Source of the DNA: Acidobacteriota bacterium
Lineage (GTDB): Bacteria > Acidobacteriota > Terriglobia > Bryobacterales > Bryobacteraceae
Assembly: GCA_026394015.1 (NCBI GenBank)
Contig: JAPKZA010000244.1
Location: forward strand, 32,886-96,885
Reading direction: 5' to 3'
DNA length: 64,000 nucleotides
Shown: piece after piece, positions 10,071 through 19,366 of the stretch
Numbering within the stretch: position 1 is the stretch's first letter
Layout: every line of letters starts with the position of its first letter
Notes under the pieces: generated by a model
Database searches by the model: none
What the model was told of the DNA's origin: nothing
What the model saw: only the letters and a program-made list of their open reading frames with translations
Made by a program: the position numbers and the translations under genes

Positions 10071-10710
10071 GCCCGTCCCCCATCGGCAGCATGGAAAGCT
10101 CGATGCGAGGATCGGCGTGCAGTTTCCGATTCAAGGCTCGAATGGCGACGGTGTCGGGGTCTTGCTTCAAGGGGTCGATGACGTCGCCGTGCCACAGAAC
10201 GTTATCGACCGCGATGATCCCGCCGGGGCGGACGAGTTGGAGACAGCGTTCGTAGTAGGCGTCGTAGTTGTCTTTATCCGCATCGATGAAAGCGAAGTCG
10301 AACTGGTCGGCTTGGCCGGCGGCGAGCAGGCCGTCGAGGGTCTCGACCGCGGGGCCAAGGCGCAGGTCGACCTTATCCGCCACGCCGGCTTCGAGCCAGT
10401 AGCGGCGACCGATGGCGGTCCATTCTTCGCTGACATCGCAGGCGATCACTTGGCCATCGGCCGGCAGGGCGAGCGCCGTGCAGAGAGCGCTGTAGCCGGT
10501 GAAGACGCCGATTTCGATCGTGCGCCGGGCTCCGAGAATGCGGAGGAGTAACTGCATGAACTGCCCCTGTTCCGGGGTGATCTGCATGCGGGCGCGGGGG
10601 AGGGCGGCGGTTTCCGCGCGGAGCCGGGCGAGGAGCGGGTGGTCGCGGAGGGAGACCTCGCGGAGGTAGTCGCTGAGGGCGGCGGTCATTTCGATATGCG
10701 CAGAAGACAT
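10045..10710 (-). CDS. Class I SAM-dependent O-methyltransferase (caffeoyl-CoA OMT-like)
   Basis: MQLLLRILGARRTIEIGVFTGYSALCTALALP, DFAFIDADKDNYDAYYE, GGIIAVDNVLWHG. Confidence 0.9.
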   Translation of the reverse strand: MSSAHIEMTAALSDYLREVSLRDHPLLARLRAETAALPRARMQITPEQGQFMQLLLRILGARRTIEIGVFTGYSALCTALALPADGQVIACDVSEEWTAIGRRYWLEAGVADKVDLRLGPAVETLDGLLAAGQADQFDFAFIDADKDNYDAYYERCLQLVRPGGIIAVDNVLWHGDVIDPLKQDPDTVAIRALNRKLHADPRIELSMLPMGDGLTVARRLL

Positions 10711-10759
10711 CGTTACAAAGCTACCGCAACCCGTGGCAAAAAGCCGGGTTCATCGAGAC

Positions 10760-11101
10760 ATGAAAAGATTATTCTTGTCTGCCTGTTTGATGCTGGCGCT
10801 GGTCTTGACGCCTGCATTTGCCAAGAAACAAGGGAGCGGCCGGAAGGCGATGCGCTCGGATCTGGATTCGGCGGTCCGCAACGGAAACCTGAACGAACAG
10901 GAGCGGGCGAAGTACGACGCCGCGATGAAAGTGCTCGACGGCGCGCGCGGGAAGAAGAAGTCGGGCGAGACGGTCGACCGCACCGCCATGCGCCAGGCGA
11001 TGAAAGACTTGCAGCAGATTTCGCGGAGCGAGAACCTGAAACCAGAGGATCGTGAGAAGTTGGCGAAATCGATGCATGCTAAAGGCCGGCGCGCAAAGTA
11101 G
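10760..11101 (+). CDS. Small basic secreted protein of unknown function
   Basis: Signal peptide MKRLFLSACLMLALVLTPAFA followed by a Lys/Arg-rich mature region. Confidence 0.6.
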   Translation: MKRLFLSACLMLALVLTPAFAKKQGSGRKAMRSDLDSAVRNGNLNEQERAKYDAAMKVLDGARGKKKSGETVDRTAMRQAMKDLQQISRSENLKPEDREKLAKSMHAKGRRAK

Positions 11102-12059
11102 CGGCCAGCGGCGGATAGTCGACGAGGTCACCGGCGGCGACGACGGCGGCCAGCAACTCTTGCGCTTCGTGGCGCTGCCCGGCCTGGGACAGCGCCACGG
11201 CCCAGTTGAGGCGAACGATGGACGTGGGCTTCACCTTGTACAAATTGCTATAGAGCATCACGATGTGCGGCCAGTCAATGGGCCGCCATAAATGCGCCGC
11301 CGCGATGCCGGCTTCGAGGTGCCAAGGGCTGAGCTCCGCCGCCTGCATCGCGGCCTCCAGAGCCTGGTAGCCGAGCACGACCCGATGCGGCGCCACGGGC
11401 GTTGGAAACCGCGCGGCATGGAGATAGAACAGAGCACGGAGCGCCTGGGTTTCGGCGGTGCCGAGGCCGGATTCAAGGAGACATTCGACGAGTCGGATGG
11501 CCTCTTCGCAGTGTTCCCCGCCCGCGGGGTAACCCGCGTTGAAGAGCAGGTACAGCGCGGTGTGGACGGCCGGCAGGAAGTCCACGCTCGAACTCACGCC
11601 CTGTTCCCGAAGAATCCGTTTGGCCCGCACGAGACGCTGGGCGATGGTTTCCGTAGGAAGCAGGAAGCCTCGGGCGATCTCTGCGACGCTGAAGCCGCTG
11701 ACCGTCTTCAGGATCAAGGCGACGTGGCTTTCCGGCGGGATGGAAGGGTGGCAGCACAGGAGAATCAGTTGCAGCGTGTCATCGATCGCTGACGGCGCTG
11801 CGAGAGGGAGCGGTTCGATACCGGGTTGCTTCGCGTTGCGGCGGAGTTGGTCGATGGCGTAGCGCCGGGCGGCGGTGTGCAGCCAAGCGGCGGGGTTCGT
11901 TGGGATGCCCTGGAAGGGCCAAAGGCGAAGCGCCCGAACGAGCGCTTCCTGCACCGCGTCTTCGGCCAAGCCCAGGTTAGCCGGACCGAATGCTCGCGTC
12001 AGCGACGCCACCATTCGGCCGGCCTCCCGTCGAAACAGGTTCTCGACGAGGTTCTGCAC
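11079..12059 (-). CDS. ECF-family RNA polymerase sigma factor with C-terminal extension (DUF6596 type)
   Basis: Sigma-70 region 2 (FRREAGRMVASLTRAFGPANLGLAEDAVQEALVRAL), region 4, and long TPR-like C-terminus. Confidence 0.9.
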   Translation of the reverse strand: MQNLVENLFRREAGRMVASLTRAFGPANLGLAEDAVQEALVRALRLWPFQGIPTNPAAWLHTAARRYAIDQLRRNAKQPGIEPLPLAAPSAIDDTLQLILLCCHPSIPPESHVALILKTVSGFSVAEIARGFLLPTETIAQRLVRAKRILREQGVSSSVDFLPAVHTALYLLFNAGYPAGGEHCEEAIRLVECLLESGLGTAETQALRALFYLHAARFPTPVAPHRVVLGYQALEAAMQAAELSPWHLEAGIAAAHLWRPIDWPHIVMLYSNLYKVKPTSIVRLNWAVALSQAGQRHEAQELLAAVVAAGDLVDYPPLAATLRAGL

Positions 12060-12063
12060 GGGT

Positions 12064-12402
12064 TTACATCACGTCGACTTGGCGAATTTCGATACGACCA
12101 AAATCGATATGCGGACAGCTCCTGGCCAACTCCACAGCCTCGTCGTAGTCGGCGGCTTCGATGACGAAGTAGCCGCCGATGATCTCCTTCGTTTCAGGGA
12201 AGGGGCCATCGATCACGCCGAGCTTGGTCAGTTGGCGGGCCGTGCCATCTTGCAGCTTATTGCTGCCTTTCATGCGCCCTTCGGCCGCAAGCTTACTGGC
12301 CCAGGCGCCGTAACGTTCGATGACGGCCTGCATCTCGGCGGGGCTCATCGAGAAGAACGGAGAATCCGTTGGTTCGTGAAGGAGGAGAAGATATTGACTC
12401 AT
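12064..12402 (-). CDS. YCII-related (DGPF) domain protein
   Basis: MSQYLLLLHEPTDSPFFSMSPAEMQAVIERYGAWASKLAAEGRMKGSNKL...DGPFPETKEIIGGYFVIEAADYDEAVELARSCP; genomic partner of the ECF factor. Confidence 0.9.
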   Translation of the reverse strand: MSQYLLLLHEPTDSPFFSMSPAEMQAVIERYGAWASKLAAEGRMKGSNKLQDGTARQLTKLGVIDGPFPETKEIIGGYFVIEAADYDEAVELARSCPHIDFGRIEIRQVDVM

Positions 12403-12405
12403 GAC

Positions 12406-13863
12406 CTATAACGAATGAGTTTGGCGATATTCGACAACCGACGCAATTAATCCCGCCATCGTCGATTCCTTGGCCTCGACGGCAACGGTGAGCCCATGCT
12501 GGCGGGCGGTCTCGCTGGTCACGGAGCCGATCGAGGCGACCCGCGCGCCCTGCTCGAACAGCCGTCCTCCCCCCAGGGCCAGAAAGTTCTTCACGGTGCT
12601 GGAACTCGTGAAGGTGACCCAATCAGCCGCTTCGATCGAGGACAGATCGGTCGCGGGGACGACGGTCCGATAGGCCTCCACAATGTCGACCTGCGCGCCG
12701 CGCTGCCGCAGCGCATCGGGCACCACATCCCGAGCCACCGCGGCCCTCGGAAGCAGGATCCGCCGGCCGGCGAGATCGAACTTTTCCATCGCGACGACCA
12801 GGCTTTCGGCGACGAACTCTTCAGGAGTCACGTCGACTTTCAGATGGACCGCCGCGAGCGCCGCCGCCGTCGCCGGGCCGACCGCGCACAGCCGAGCACG
12901 GAGTTGGCGGAGATCCGCCGAGCTGTCATCCAGCGCTTGCAGGAATCCCTTGACGCCGTTGGCGCTCGTGAAAATGAGCCAATCGTAAACCGCGAGTTGC
13001 CTGATGGCGTCCGCGAGCGGTGCCGGATCCAACGGCGGCTCAATCGCAATCGTCGGTAGTTCGATCACCTCGGCACCGAGCGAGCGGAGCGGTTCGGCCA
13101 TGCCGACGCGGGTGGTGACGACGCGCTGCCCGAACAGCGGCAACTTTTCGAACCAGTTCAGCTTTTCCCGCAAGGCGACCACCTCGCCAATGATGACCGA
13201 GGCGGGCGGCCGCATTTGGGCCGCGGCCACCTGAGCAGGCAGATCGGCCAAGGTTGCCACGATCGTCCGCTGGTCGGTCCGCGTGCCCCAACGGACGGCC
13301 ATGGCGGGCGTCGTTGGCGAGCGGCCCGCGGCGATGAGCCGGGCCGAAATTTCGCCGATGGCCGTGAGCCCCATGTAGATCACCAGCGTTTCGGCATGGC
13401 CGATGCGCGACCAATCGATCTGCGCGGGATCATGACCTGTCACAAACGTGACGGCACTCGTATGGTCGCGGTGGGTCAGCGGCACGCCGGTATAGGCGGC
13501 AATGCCCAGCGCGGCCGTGACGCCCGGTACGATTTCGTAAGGGATACCGGCATCCACCAACGCCTCCATCTCTTCCCCGCCCCGCCCGAAGATCAGCGGA
13601 TCCCCGCCCTTCAATCGAACGACAACGTGACCCGCGCGCGCGTGCCCGATCATCAGCCGGGCGATCTCTTCCTGCGGCATCGAGTGATCGGCTTTTTTCT
13701 TGCCGACGTAGATGCGCTCCGCCTTTGGCGGCGCAAAATCGAGGATGGCATCGCTGGCCAGGTGGTCATGCAGGACAACGTCGGCACGGGCCAAGGCGTC
13801 GCGCCCCTTCAGTGTCAATAGGCCGGGGTCGCCCGGCCCGGCACCCACCAGATACACCTTCAC
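12406..13863 (-). CDS. cobA/hemD: Fused uroporphyrinogen-III C-methyltransferase / uroporphyrinogen-III synthase
   Basis: VKVYLVGAGPGDPGLLTLKGRDALARADVVLHD plus C-terminal HemD domain (DWLIFTSANGVKGFLQAL). GTG start at 13863 overlaps the hemC stop (GTGA). Confidence 0.92.
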   Translation of the reverse strand: MKVYLVGAGPGDPGLLTLKGRDALARADVVLHDHLASDAILDFAPPKAERIYVGKKKADHSMPQEEIARLMIGHARAGHVVVRLKGGDPLIFGRGGEEMEALVDAGIPYEIVPGVTAALGIAAYTGVPLTHRDHTSAVTFVTGHDPAQIDWSRIGHAETLVIYMGLTAIGEISARLIAAGRSPTTPAMAVRWGTRTDQRTIVATLADLPAQVAAAQMRPPASVIIGEVVALREKLNWFEKLPLFGQRVVTTRVGMAEPLRSLGAEVIELPTIAIEPPLDPAPLADAIRQLAVYDWLIFTSANGVKGFLQALDDSSADLRQLRARLCAVGPATAAALAAVHLKVDVTPEEFVAESLVVAMEKFDLAGRRILLPRAAVARDVVPDALRQRGAQVDIVEAYRTVVPATDLSSIEAADWVTFTSSSTVKNFLALGGGRLFEQGARVASIGSVTSETARQHGLTVAVEAKESTMAGLIASVVEYRQTHSL

Positions 13864-14762
13864 TGGGCGTAGACCTGATCGAGAATCAAGCGCGCACCGC
13901 CATCGAGCAAGCGGGCCCCCAACGCCGCGCCGAGCGCTTCTGGATCGGTGCCCTGCGCGTCCGCCCGGATGACAAGCGAACCATCGGGAGAGATGCAGAC
14001 GGCGGCCAAACGGAGTTCGCCACCGGCGAGAACGGCATGGGCTCCTAGCGGCACTTGGCAGCCGCCACCGAGCGCCCGTAGCGTCGCCCGCTCCGCGGTT
14101 ACGCAAAGCCGCGTCGCCGCATCGTCGAGCAGTTGCGCCGCGTCGAACCCACGGCCGGAGAGCCGCGTTTCAATCGCCAACGCCCCCTGCGCGACGGCCG
14201 GCATCATCACCTCTGGCGCCAGATATTCGGCGATGTGTTCGCCTAATCCGAGTCGATGCAAGCCGGCGGCGGCGAGAATAATCGCGTCGTACTGGCCGTC
14301 CCGCTGCTTTCGCAAGCGCGTATCGACGTTGCCCCGTATGTTCTCGATTTTCAAGTCCGGCCGCAGCGCATGCAGTTGCGATGCCCGGCGTAGCGAACTC
14401 GTACCGACGACGGCACCCGGCCCCAGGTCCGCAATCGGGCGGCCGACGACGACATCCCGCGGGTCCTCGCGCACGGGAATCGCCGAGAGCTCGAGCCCTT
14501 CCGGCAGTTCGGTCGGCATGTCCTTGCACGAATGGACGGCCAAATCCACCCGTCCGTCGAGCAGGGCCTCTTCAATCTCTTTCGTGAACAGGCCCTTCGA
14601 CCCGATCTTCGACAGCGCGACATCGGTGATCTTATCGCCGGTCGTTTGAATGATCTCAATGGTTACGGTAAAGCCCCGCTGTTCGAGTTGGGCTTTCACC
14701 CAGTTCGATTGCCAGAGCGCAAGTTGGGAGCCACGGCTCCCGATGGTGAGCAAATTAGTCAT
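13860..14762 (-). CDS. hemC: Porphobilinogen deaminase (hydroxymethylbilane synthase)
   Basis: IGSRGSQLALWQ, DLAVHSCKDMPTELPEGL, LGGGCQVPLGAHA. Confidence 0.96.
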   Translation of the reverse strand: MTNLLTIGSRGSQLALWQSNWVKAQLEQRGFTVTIEIIQTTGDKITDVALSKIGSKGLFTKEIEEALLDGRVDLAVHSCKDMPTELPEGLELSAIPVREDPRDVVVGRPIADLGPGAVVGTSSLRRASQLHALRPDLKIENIRGNVDTRLRKQRDGQYDAIILAAAGLHRLGLGEHIAEYLAPEVMMPAVAQGALAIETRLSGRGFDAAQLLDDAATRLCVTAERATLRALGGGCQVPLGAHAVLAGGELRLAAVCISPDGSLVIRADAQGTDPEALGAALGARLLDGGARLILDQVYAQ

Positions 14763-16026
14763 CGTTTTCTAACCGGAATAGCCGGCGCACCAGGCTGACG
14801 GTCTGCCAGCCGTCGTCCTGCGCGGCGCTCTTGCGAATCTCCGCGATCGCGCCATGTGCGACCTTGTTCATCAGCCCTCTCGTCAGTGCTTCGAGAGCCT
14901 CTTCCTGCTGCGGAGTCAGGTCGCCGAACTTCGATCGAAGCCGCTGCAGTTCGCCTCGCCGCAAATGGTCCAGATGCTCCTGCAACTCGACAATCACCGG
15001 CGTCGCGGCTCGGGTCTTGAGGCGGGTGACCAGCTTCTCCACCTCTTCGGCAATGATGGCTTCGCCGGTGGCCGCCTCCACTTCGCGCTCTTTCCGATTT
15101 TTGTCGACAACCTTGCCGAGGTCGTCGATGTCGTAAAGAAAAACGTTTTCGAGTTGGTTCGTCGACGGCTCGATGTTTCGCGGCACCGCAATATCGATCA
15201 GGAACATCGGTCGGCCGCGACGTTGGCCCATCGCTTTTTGCACTTGGTCGCGGGTGAGGATGTAGTGCGGCGCACCGCTCGAAGCGATCAGGATATCGAT
15301 CTCCGGCAGGCTCTGCAGATAGGCGTCGTAGTCGATAATCGTACCGTCGAAGATCGCAGCCATTTCCTGGGCTCGGGAGCGGGTTCGATTGGTCACCAGG
15401 ATTTTGCCCACGCCGCTCCGATGCAGGTGCCGCGCCGCCAGTTCACTCATCTTTCCGGCGCCCAGCAAAAGCACCCGGCAATCCTTCAAATTGCCAAAGA
15501 TCTCGCGTGCCAACTCGACCGCGGCGAAGCTCACCGAAACGGCGTTCTGGCCGATCATCGTTTCCGTCCGCACCCGTTTGGCCACCGAAAAGGCCCGGGT
15601 CAGCACCGTATCGAGATAGCCGCCGACGGCGCCTTCGTGCTTTGCTACGGCGTAGGCCTGCTTCAACTGCCCCAGAATCTGCGGCTCGCCCAGCACCATC
15701 GAGTCCAACGAAGACGCCACGCGGAACAGATGCCGAATGGCGTCCCGGTCGTCGTAGCCATAAAGGTGGCCGGAGAGCTTCCGACGTTCAAGATTGCGTG
15801 CCTGGCCCAGAAACTCTTCGAGCGATCGCTGCACGTCCACCTGGTCGTCGGTCGTGACGGCAATCTCCACCCGGTTACAGGTGGAAAGAATCAATCCTTC
15901 GTGGAAGCCTTCCCTGTCCCGCAGTTCGCGCAACGCGGCCGGCAGCGCGGCGTCGGAAAACGCGATGCGTTCCCGTACTTCGACCGGGGCGGTCCGATGG
16001 TTCAAGCCTGTAACGTGCAGCTTCAT
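14755..16026 (-). CDS. hemA: Glutamyl-tRNA reductase
   Basis: MKLHVTGLNHRTAPVEVRERIAF, LSTCNRVEI active site, LLLGAGKMSELAARHL. ATG at 16026 overlaps the upstream TGA (ATGA). Confidence 0.95.
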   Translation of the reverse strand: MKLHVTGLNHRTAPVEVRERIAFSDAALPAALRELRDREGFHEGLILSTCNRVEIAVTTDDQVDVQRSLEEFLGQARNLERRKLSGHLYGYDDRDAIRHLFRVASSLDSMVLGEPQILGQLKQAYAVAKHEGAVGGYLDTVLTRAFSVAKRVRTETMIGQNAVSVSFAAVELAREIFGNLKDCRVLLLGAGKMSELAARHLHRSGVGKILVTNRTRSRAQEMAAIFDGTIIDYDAYLQSLPEIDILIASSGAPHYILTRDQVQKAMGQRRGRPMFLIDIAVPRNIEPSTNQLENVFLYDIDDLGKVVDKNRKEREVEAATGEAIIAEEVEKLVTRLKTRAATPVIVELQEHLDHLRRGELQRLRSKFGDLTPQQEEALEALTRGLMNKVAHGAIAEIRKSAAQDDGWQTVSLVRRLFRLENDD

Positions 16027-16770
16027 CGTGCCAGAATCGGTCGCAAATCGGAGTGCGAAACCCAGGTCAAGGCGCTGAACAGCAGCATGTAGATGGACAG
16101 GAACGCCGCCCGCCGCCCGCGCCATCCGGCGCTCGAACGAAGGTAGACGAGCACGAGGTAAAAGACCCACGTGAACAAGGCGATATGCACTTTCCCTTCG
16201 CTGATCCAACGGGTGCCGGATTCGATGTACGCCCAGGTCCCTCCGGTGATCACCCCGGCGGTGGTGCAGACAAAGCCAATCGCCATGGACCGGGAACTGA
16301 GCGAATCCAGGGTGCCCAGCGGTGGCAGGCGGTCGAACAGACTCCCGGTCGACTTTCGCTTCAGATGGCGCTCCTGGACGAGATAAAACATGGAACTCAC
16401 CGCCATGAGCAGCATGGCCACATAGCCGGCCAAAATGAGCAGCAATAAACGTCATCACGCAGGTGATCGGAAAGATGAAGATCGCCAAACTCGAGAAATC
16501 GTAAAGTTTGTAAACGATTAGGAAGGCGACGGCGATCAACAGAGCACAACCGCTAATCGTTTGATGAAAGGTTTGTAGGGCCAGGTTGCCGCCCTGAATC
16601 GATTGTTCAACGATGGAGACGGTATGGAGCAGAGCACCCGCCGCAAACGCGTGGAGCGCCAGCGGGAACAGCCGATTCGATCGAAGCCAGACGAAAAACA
16701 GGGCGTGGACCAAGCCGACCGCATAGAGGCCGGTGGCCATTCGTAACCAAAATATACTGATCTCCTGCAT
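16023..16770 (-). pseudogene. Cytochrome c assembly protein CcsA/HemX-like, split by a frameshift near 16440-16454
   Basis: N-terminal half (MQEISIFWLRMATGLYAVGLVHALFFVWLRSNRLF...FIFPITCVMTF) is in frame with hemA; C-terminal half (LLLILAGYVAMLLMAVSSMFYLVQERHLKRK...GVITGGTWAYIESG) is in a different frame. Confidence 0.75.
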
Positions 16771-16802
16771 CCGTTTGCCTCTTCAGTATATCGACTAAGG
16801 GT

Positions 16803-17519
16803 ATGTCTACTTCATTGGCAGGAAAGAGAGCCCTCGTAACCGGAGGCACGCGCGGGATCGGTCGCGCCATTGTGGAGCAGTTGCTCGAAGCCGGGGCCCA
16901 TGTTGTGCTCTGCGGTCGGGGCGATTCGGACTGGGCCGAAGCGGAACTGCGGACCGCCGGGTTCCAAAACGTATACGCCACCGGCTGCGACGTTTCCATT
17001 CCGGAACACGTCGCGGGATTGTTCCAGTTCGCCGATGCCAAATTGGGAGGCCTGGACATCCTGATCAATAACGCGGGCATCGGGATCTTCAAGCCAACGG
17101 CCGAACTGACCATCGAAGATTGGCGCCAGACCCTTGACGTTAACCTGAGTGGAACCTTTTACTGTTCCCGCGAAGCGTTGACGCGGATGCGGGGCAACGG
17201 AGGTGGCTATATCGTGAACCTTTCGAGCCTCGCGGGAAAGAACCCGTTTGCGGGCGGGGCGGCCTACAATGCCTCGAAATTCGGTATGAACGGCTTCAGC
17301 GAGGCGATGATGCTGGACCACCGCCAGGAAGATATACGCGTCACCTACATTATGCCGGGGAGCGTCGACACCGATTTTTCTCCTCGGAGCGCTGGAAAAG
17401 GTGCAGATTGGAAGATTGCTCCGCAAGATGTTGCCGATATGGTTCTTGCGGTATTGAAGATGCCTGCGCGGACTTTGGTGAGTCGGGTGGAAATCCGGCC
17501 AGCAAAACCCGGGAAATAG
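16803..17519 (+). CDS. SDR-family oxidoreductase
   Basis: GKRALVTGGTRGIGRAIVEQLL (TGxxxGIG), LINNAGIG, AAYNASKFGMNGFSEA (YxxxK). Confidence 0.93.
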   Translation: MSTSLAGKRALVTGGTRGIGRAIVEQLLEAGAHVVLCGRGDSDWAEAELRTAGFQNVYATGCDVSIPEHVAGLFQFADAKLGGLDILINNAGIGIFKPTAELTIEDWRQTLDVNLSGTFYCSREALTRMRGNGGGYIVNLSSLAGKNPFAGGAAYNASKFGMNGFSEAMMLDHRQEDIRVTYIMPGSVDTDFSPRSAGKGADWKIAPQDVADMVLAVLKMPARTLVSRVEIRPAKPGK

Positions 17520-17699
17520 GCTCGGAAGATTCTGTAAATTCAATCGGCTACTGAATTGCTGGTACCCTGCATGAGGTATTCGGTGATCCAAGGGCTAAGC
17601 AGAAGATTTCGAGACATTCCGGATGTGACTCCGACAGACGCGCAGGCCACTTCACAACCCCCACGTTGGCACCTTATGAACTGGCAAAGGAGTAGTGGA

Positions 17700-18926
17700 A
17701 TGACGCGACTGGCGAGCTTGGGACTATCAGGATCTGGATCCTCCGCGAGAAATGTCCCCACGAATGTGCGCCTCGACCCCTCCCGCACCGGGAGGGATGC
17801 CGAGGCCCTGGATGCGAACCTCCGCCGACTGGTCATCGGCCAGGACGAGGCCGTCGATCAGATCGTCAATATGTATCAGATGCATCTGACGGGTTTGAAC
17901 CCGCCCGGGCGTCCGATCGGAAATTTCCTATTCCTGGGCCCGACCGGCACCGGCAAAACGCGCATCGTGGAAGCGATGGCGGAAAGCTTGGTCGGCAACT
18001 CTCGCGCGGTCATTAAGATCGACTGCGCCGAGTTTCAGCATAGCCACGAGATTGCCAAACTCATCGGCTCCCCGCCCGGATACCTCGGTCACCGTGAGAC
18101 CCACCCGCTGCTCAGCCAGGAGACGATCAACCAGCACCAGACCGAGCGAACCAAGATCAGCTTCATCCTTTTCGACGAGATCGAAAAAGCGTCGGACTCG
18201 CTTTGGAACCTGCTGCTGGGCGTCCTCGACAAGGCCACTCTCACTCTGGGCGACAACCGCAAGGTTGATTTCACTAAAGCGATGATCTTCATGACTTCGA
18301 ATCTGGGGGCCAGCGAGATGTCGACGTTGCTGCAGCCTCGGCTCGGCTTCGGGCTCAAGCGGCTGGAAACGGTGAACCCCGATCAGCTCGATGCCAAGAC
18401 AACGGAGAAAATCTCGCGCTCCGGCATAGATGCCGCTCGGAAAAAATTCACCCCCGAATTCATGAACCGCTTGGACAAAGTGGTCGTGTTTCATCCTCTC
18501 GGAGAGAAGCAGATTCGGCAGATCCTGGAGATCGAATTGAAACAGGTTCAGCATCGGGTGTTCCAATCCTCTCCCGAACGGGCCTTCGTGTTTCAGTGCT
18601 CGGATGAGGCCAAGGAGTTTCTACTCTCGCAGGGCATCGACGCCAAATACGGTGCGCGGCACCTGAAGCGGGCGATTGAACGGTCGCTGGTGCAGCCGCT
18701 TTCCAACCTCATCGCAACGGACCAGATCCGCCTAGGGGATTCGATTCGAATTGGCTTTGATGCCGAAGTAAGCCAGCTCACCTTCTTGCGCGAGGCCGAA
18801 GGGATGAGCCCGGTTACGATGGCGCAGATCACCGAGCTGACATTCAGCCAACAGTTAGCCGCCGCCCATTCCGCCGTCGACGCCGAAAGCGGGCGGACTG
18901 CATCCGCCCGCTTTACACGGCGCTAG
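17700..18926 (+). CDS. AAA+ ATPase, ClpB/ClpC second-module-like
   Basis: GPTGTGKTRIVEAMAESL Walker A, ILFDEIEKASDSLWNLLLGVLD Walker B, MTSNLGASEM, YGARHLKRAIERSLVQPLSN sensor 2. Start at ATG 17700 preceded by AAAGGAG. Confidence 0.88.
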   Translation: MTRLASLGLSGSGSSARNVPTNVRLDPSRTGRDAEALDANLRRLVIGQDEAVDQIVNMYQMHLTGLNPPGRPIGNFLFLGPTGTGKTRIVEAMAESLVGNSRAVIKIDCAEFQHSHEIAKLIGSPPGYLGHRETHPLLSQETINQHQTERTKISFILFDEIEKASDSLWNLLLGVLDKATLTLGDNRKVDFTKAMIFMTSNLGASEMSTLLQPRLGFGLKRLETVNPDQLDAKTTEKISRSGIDAARKKFTPEFMNRLDKVVVFHPLGEKQIRQILEIELKQVQHRVFQSSPERAFVFQCSDEAKEFLLSQGIDAKYGARHLKRAIERSLVQPLSNLIATDQIRLGDSIRIGFDAEVSQLTFLREAEGMSPVTMAQITELTFSQQLAAAHSAVDAESGRTASARFTRR

Positions 18927-19324
18927 TGGGAAACCTTCGGGTCTAGCGTCTTCGCCTCTTCAATCCAAGCCGTCACCTGCTTTTCGCTCGGCGTCGTACC
19001 CGAAATATTCTTCGCCTCGTTGATCTCGATCAGCCGCGTGGTCAGATTCGCCGCGTTTCGCGTCCGAAGCTCCTTCACCGTATCCACGCCAGCCGCCTCC
19101 AGCAGTTCCGCGTATTGCGGTCCTACCCCGTTCAGCCGGATCAAGTCGGCGTGGTTCACCCAAGTCAAAATCAACTTCTCGCTGATCCCGGTCGAGCTCG
19201 CAATCGCGCCCCGACCCTTCGCCGCGCCGCCCTGCTCAAGCAGTGCCTCGACCGTGGTAATTCCCGCCGCCTTTAATCGGACGGCATAGACCGATCCGAT
19301 GCCTTCAATATCTTCAATATTCAT
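18923..19324 (-). CDS. DUF4332 (helix-hairpin-helix-like) protein
   Basis: NIEDIEGIGSVYAVRLKAAGITTVEALLEQGG...LTWVNHADLIRLNGVGPQYAELLEAAGVDTVKELRTRNAANL. Confidence 0.85.
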   Translation of the reverse strand: MNIEDIEGIGSVYAVRLKAAGITTVEALLEQGGAAKGRGAIASSTGISEKLILTWVNHADLIRLNGVGPQYAELLEAAGVDTVKELRTRNAANLTTRLIEINEAKNISGTTPSEKQVTAWIEEAKTLDPKVSH

Positions 19325-19366
19325 TTGGCGATCTCTCCTCGCCAAACACTCTATCGCAACCAGGGC

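Noticed and set aside
12406-14106. N-terminal 81-residue extension of the cobA/hemD ORF
   Set aside because: It overlaps the hemC coding region and is Arg-rich noise; the GTG at 13863 begins the conserved VKVYLVGAGPGDPG.
14854-16092. 412-aa plus-strand ORF antisense to hemA
   Set aside because: Shadow ORF; hemA is unambiguous on the other strand.
14755-16770. 671-aa ORF as a genuine CcsA-HemA fusion protein
   Set aside because: The middle segment (HFGRLCGHAAHGGEFHVLSRPG…) is out-of-frame noise over the real CcsA C-terminal coding sequence, and hemA has its own ATGA-coupled start. A frameshifted ccsA is more likely.
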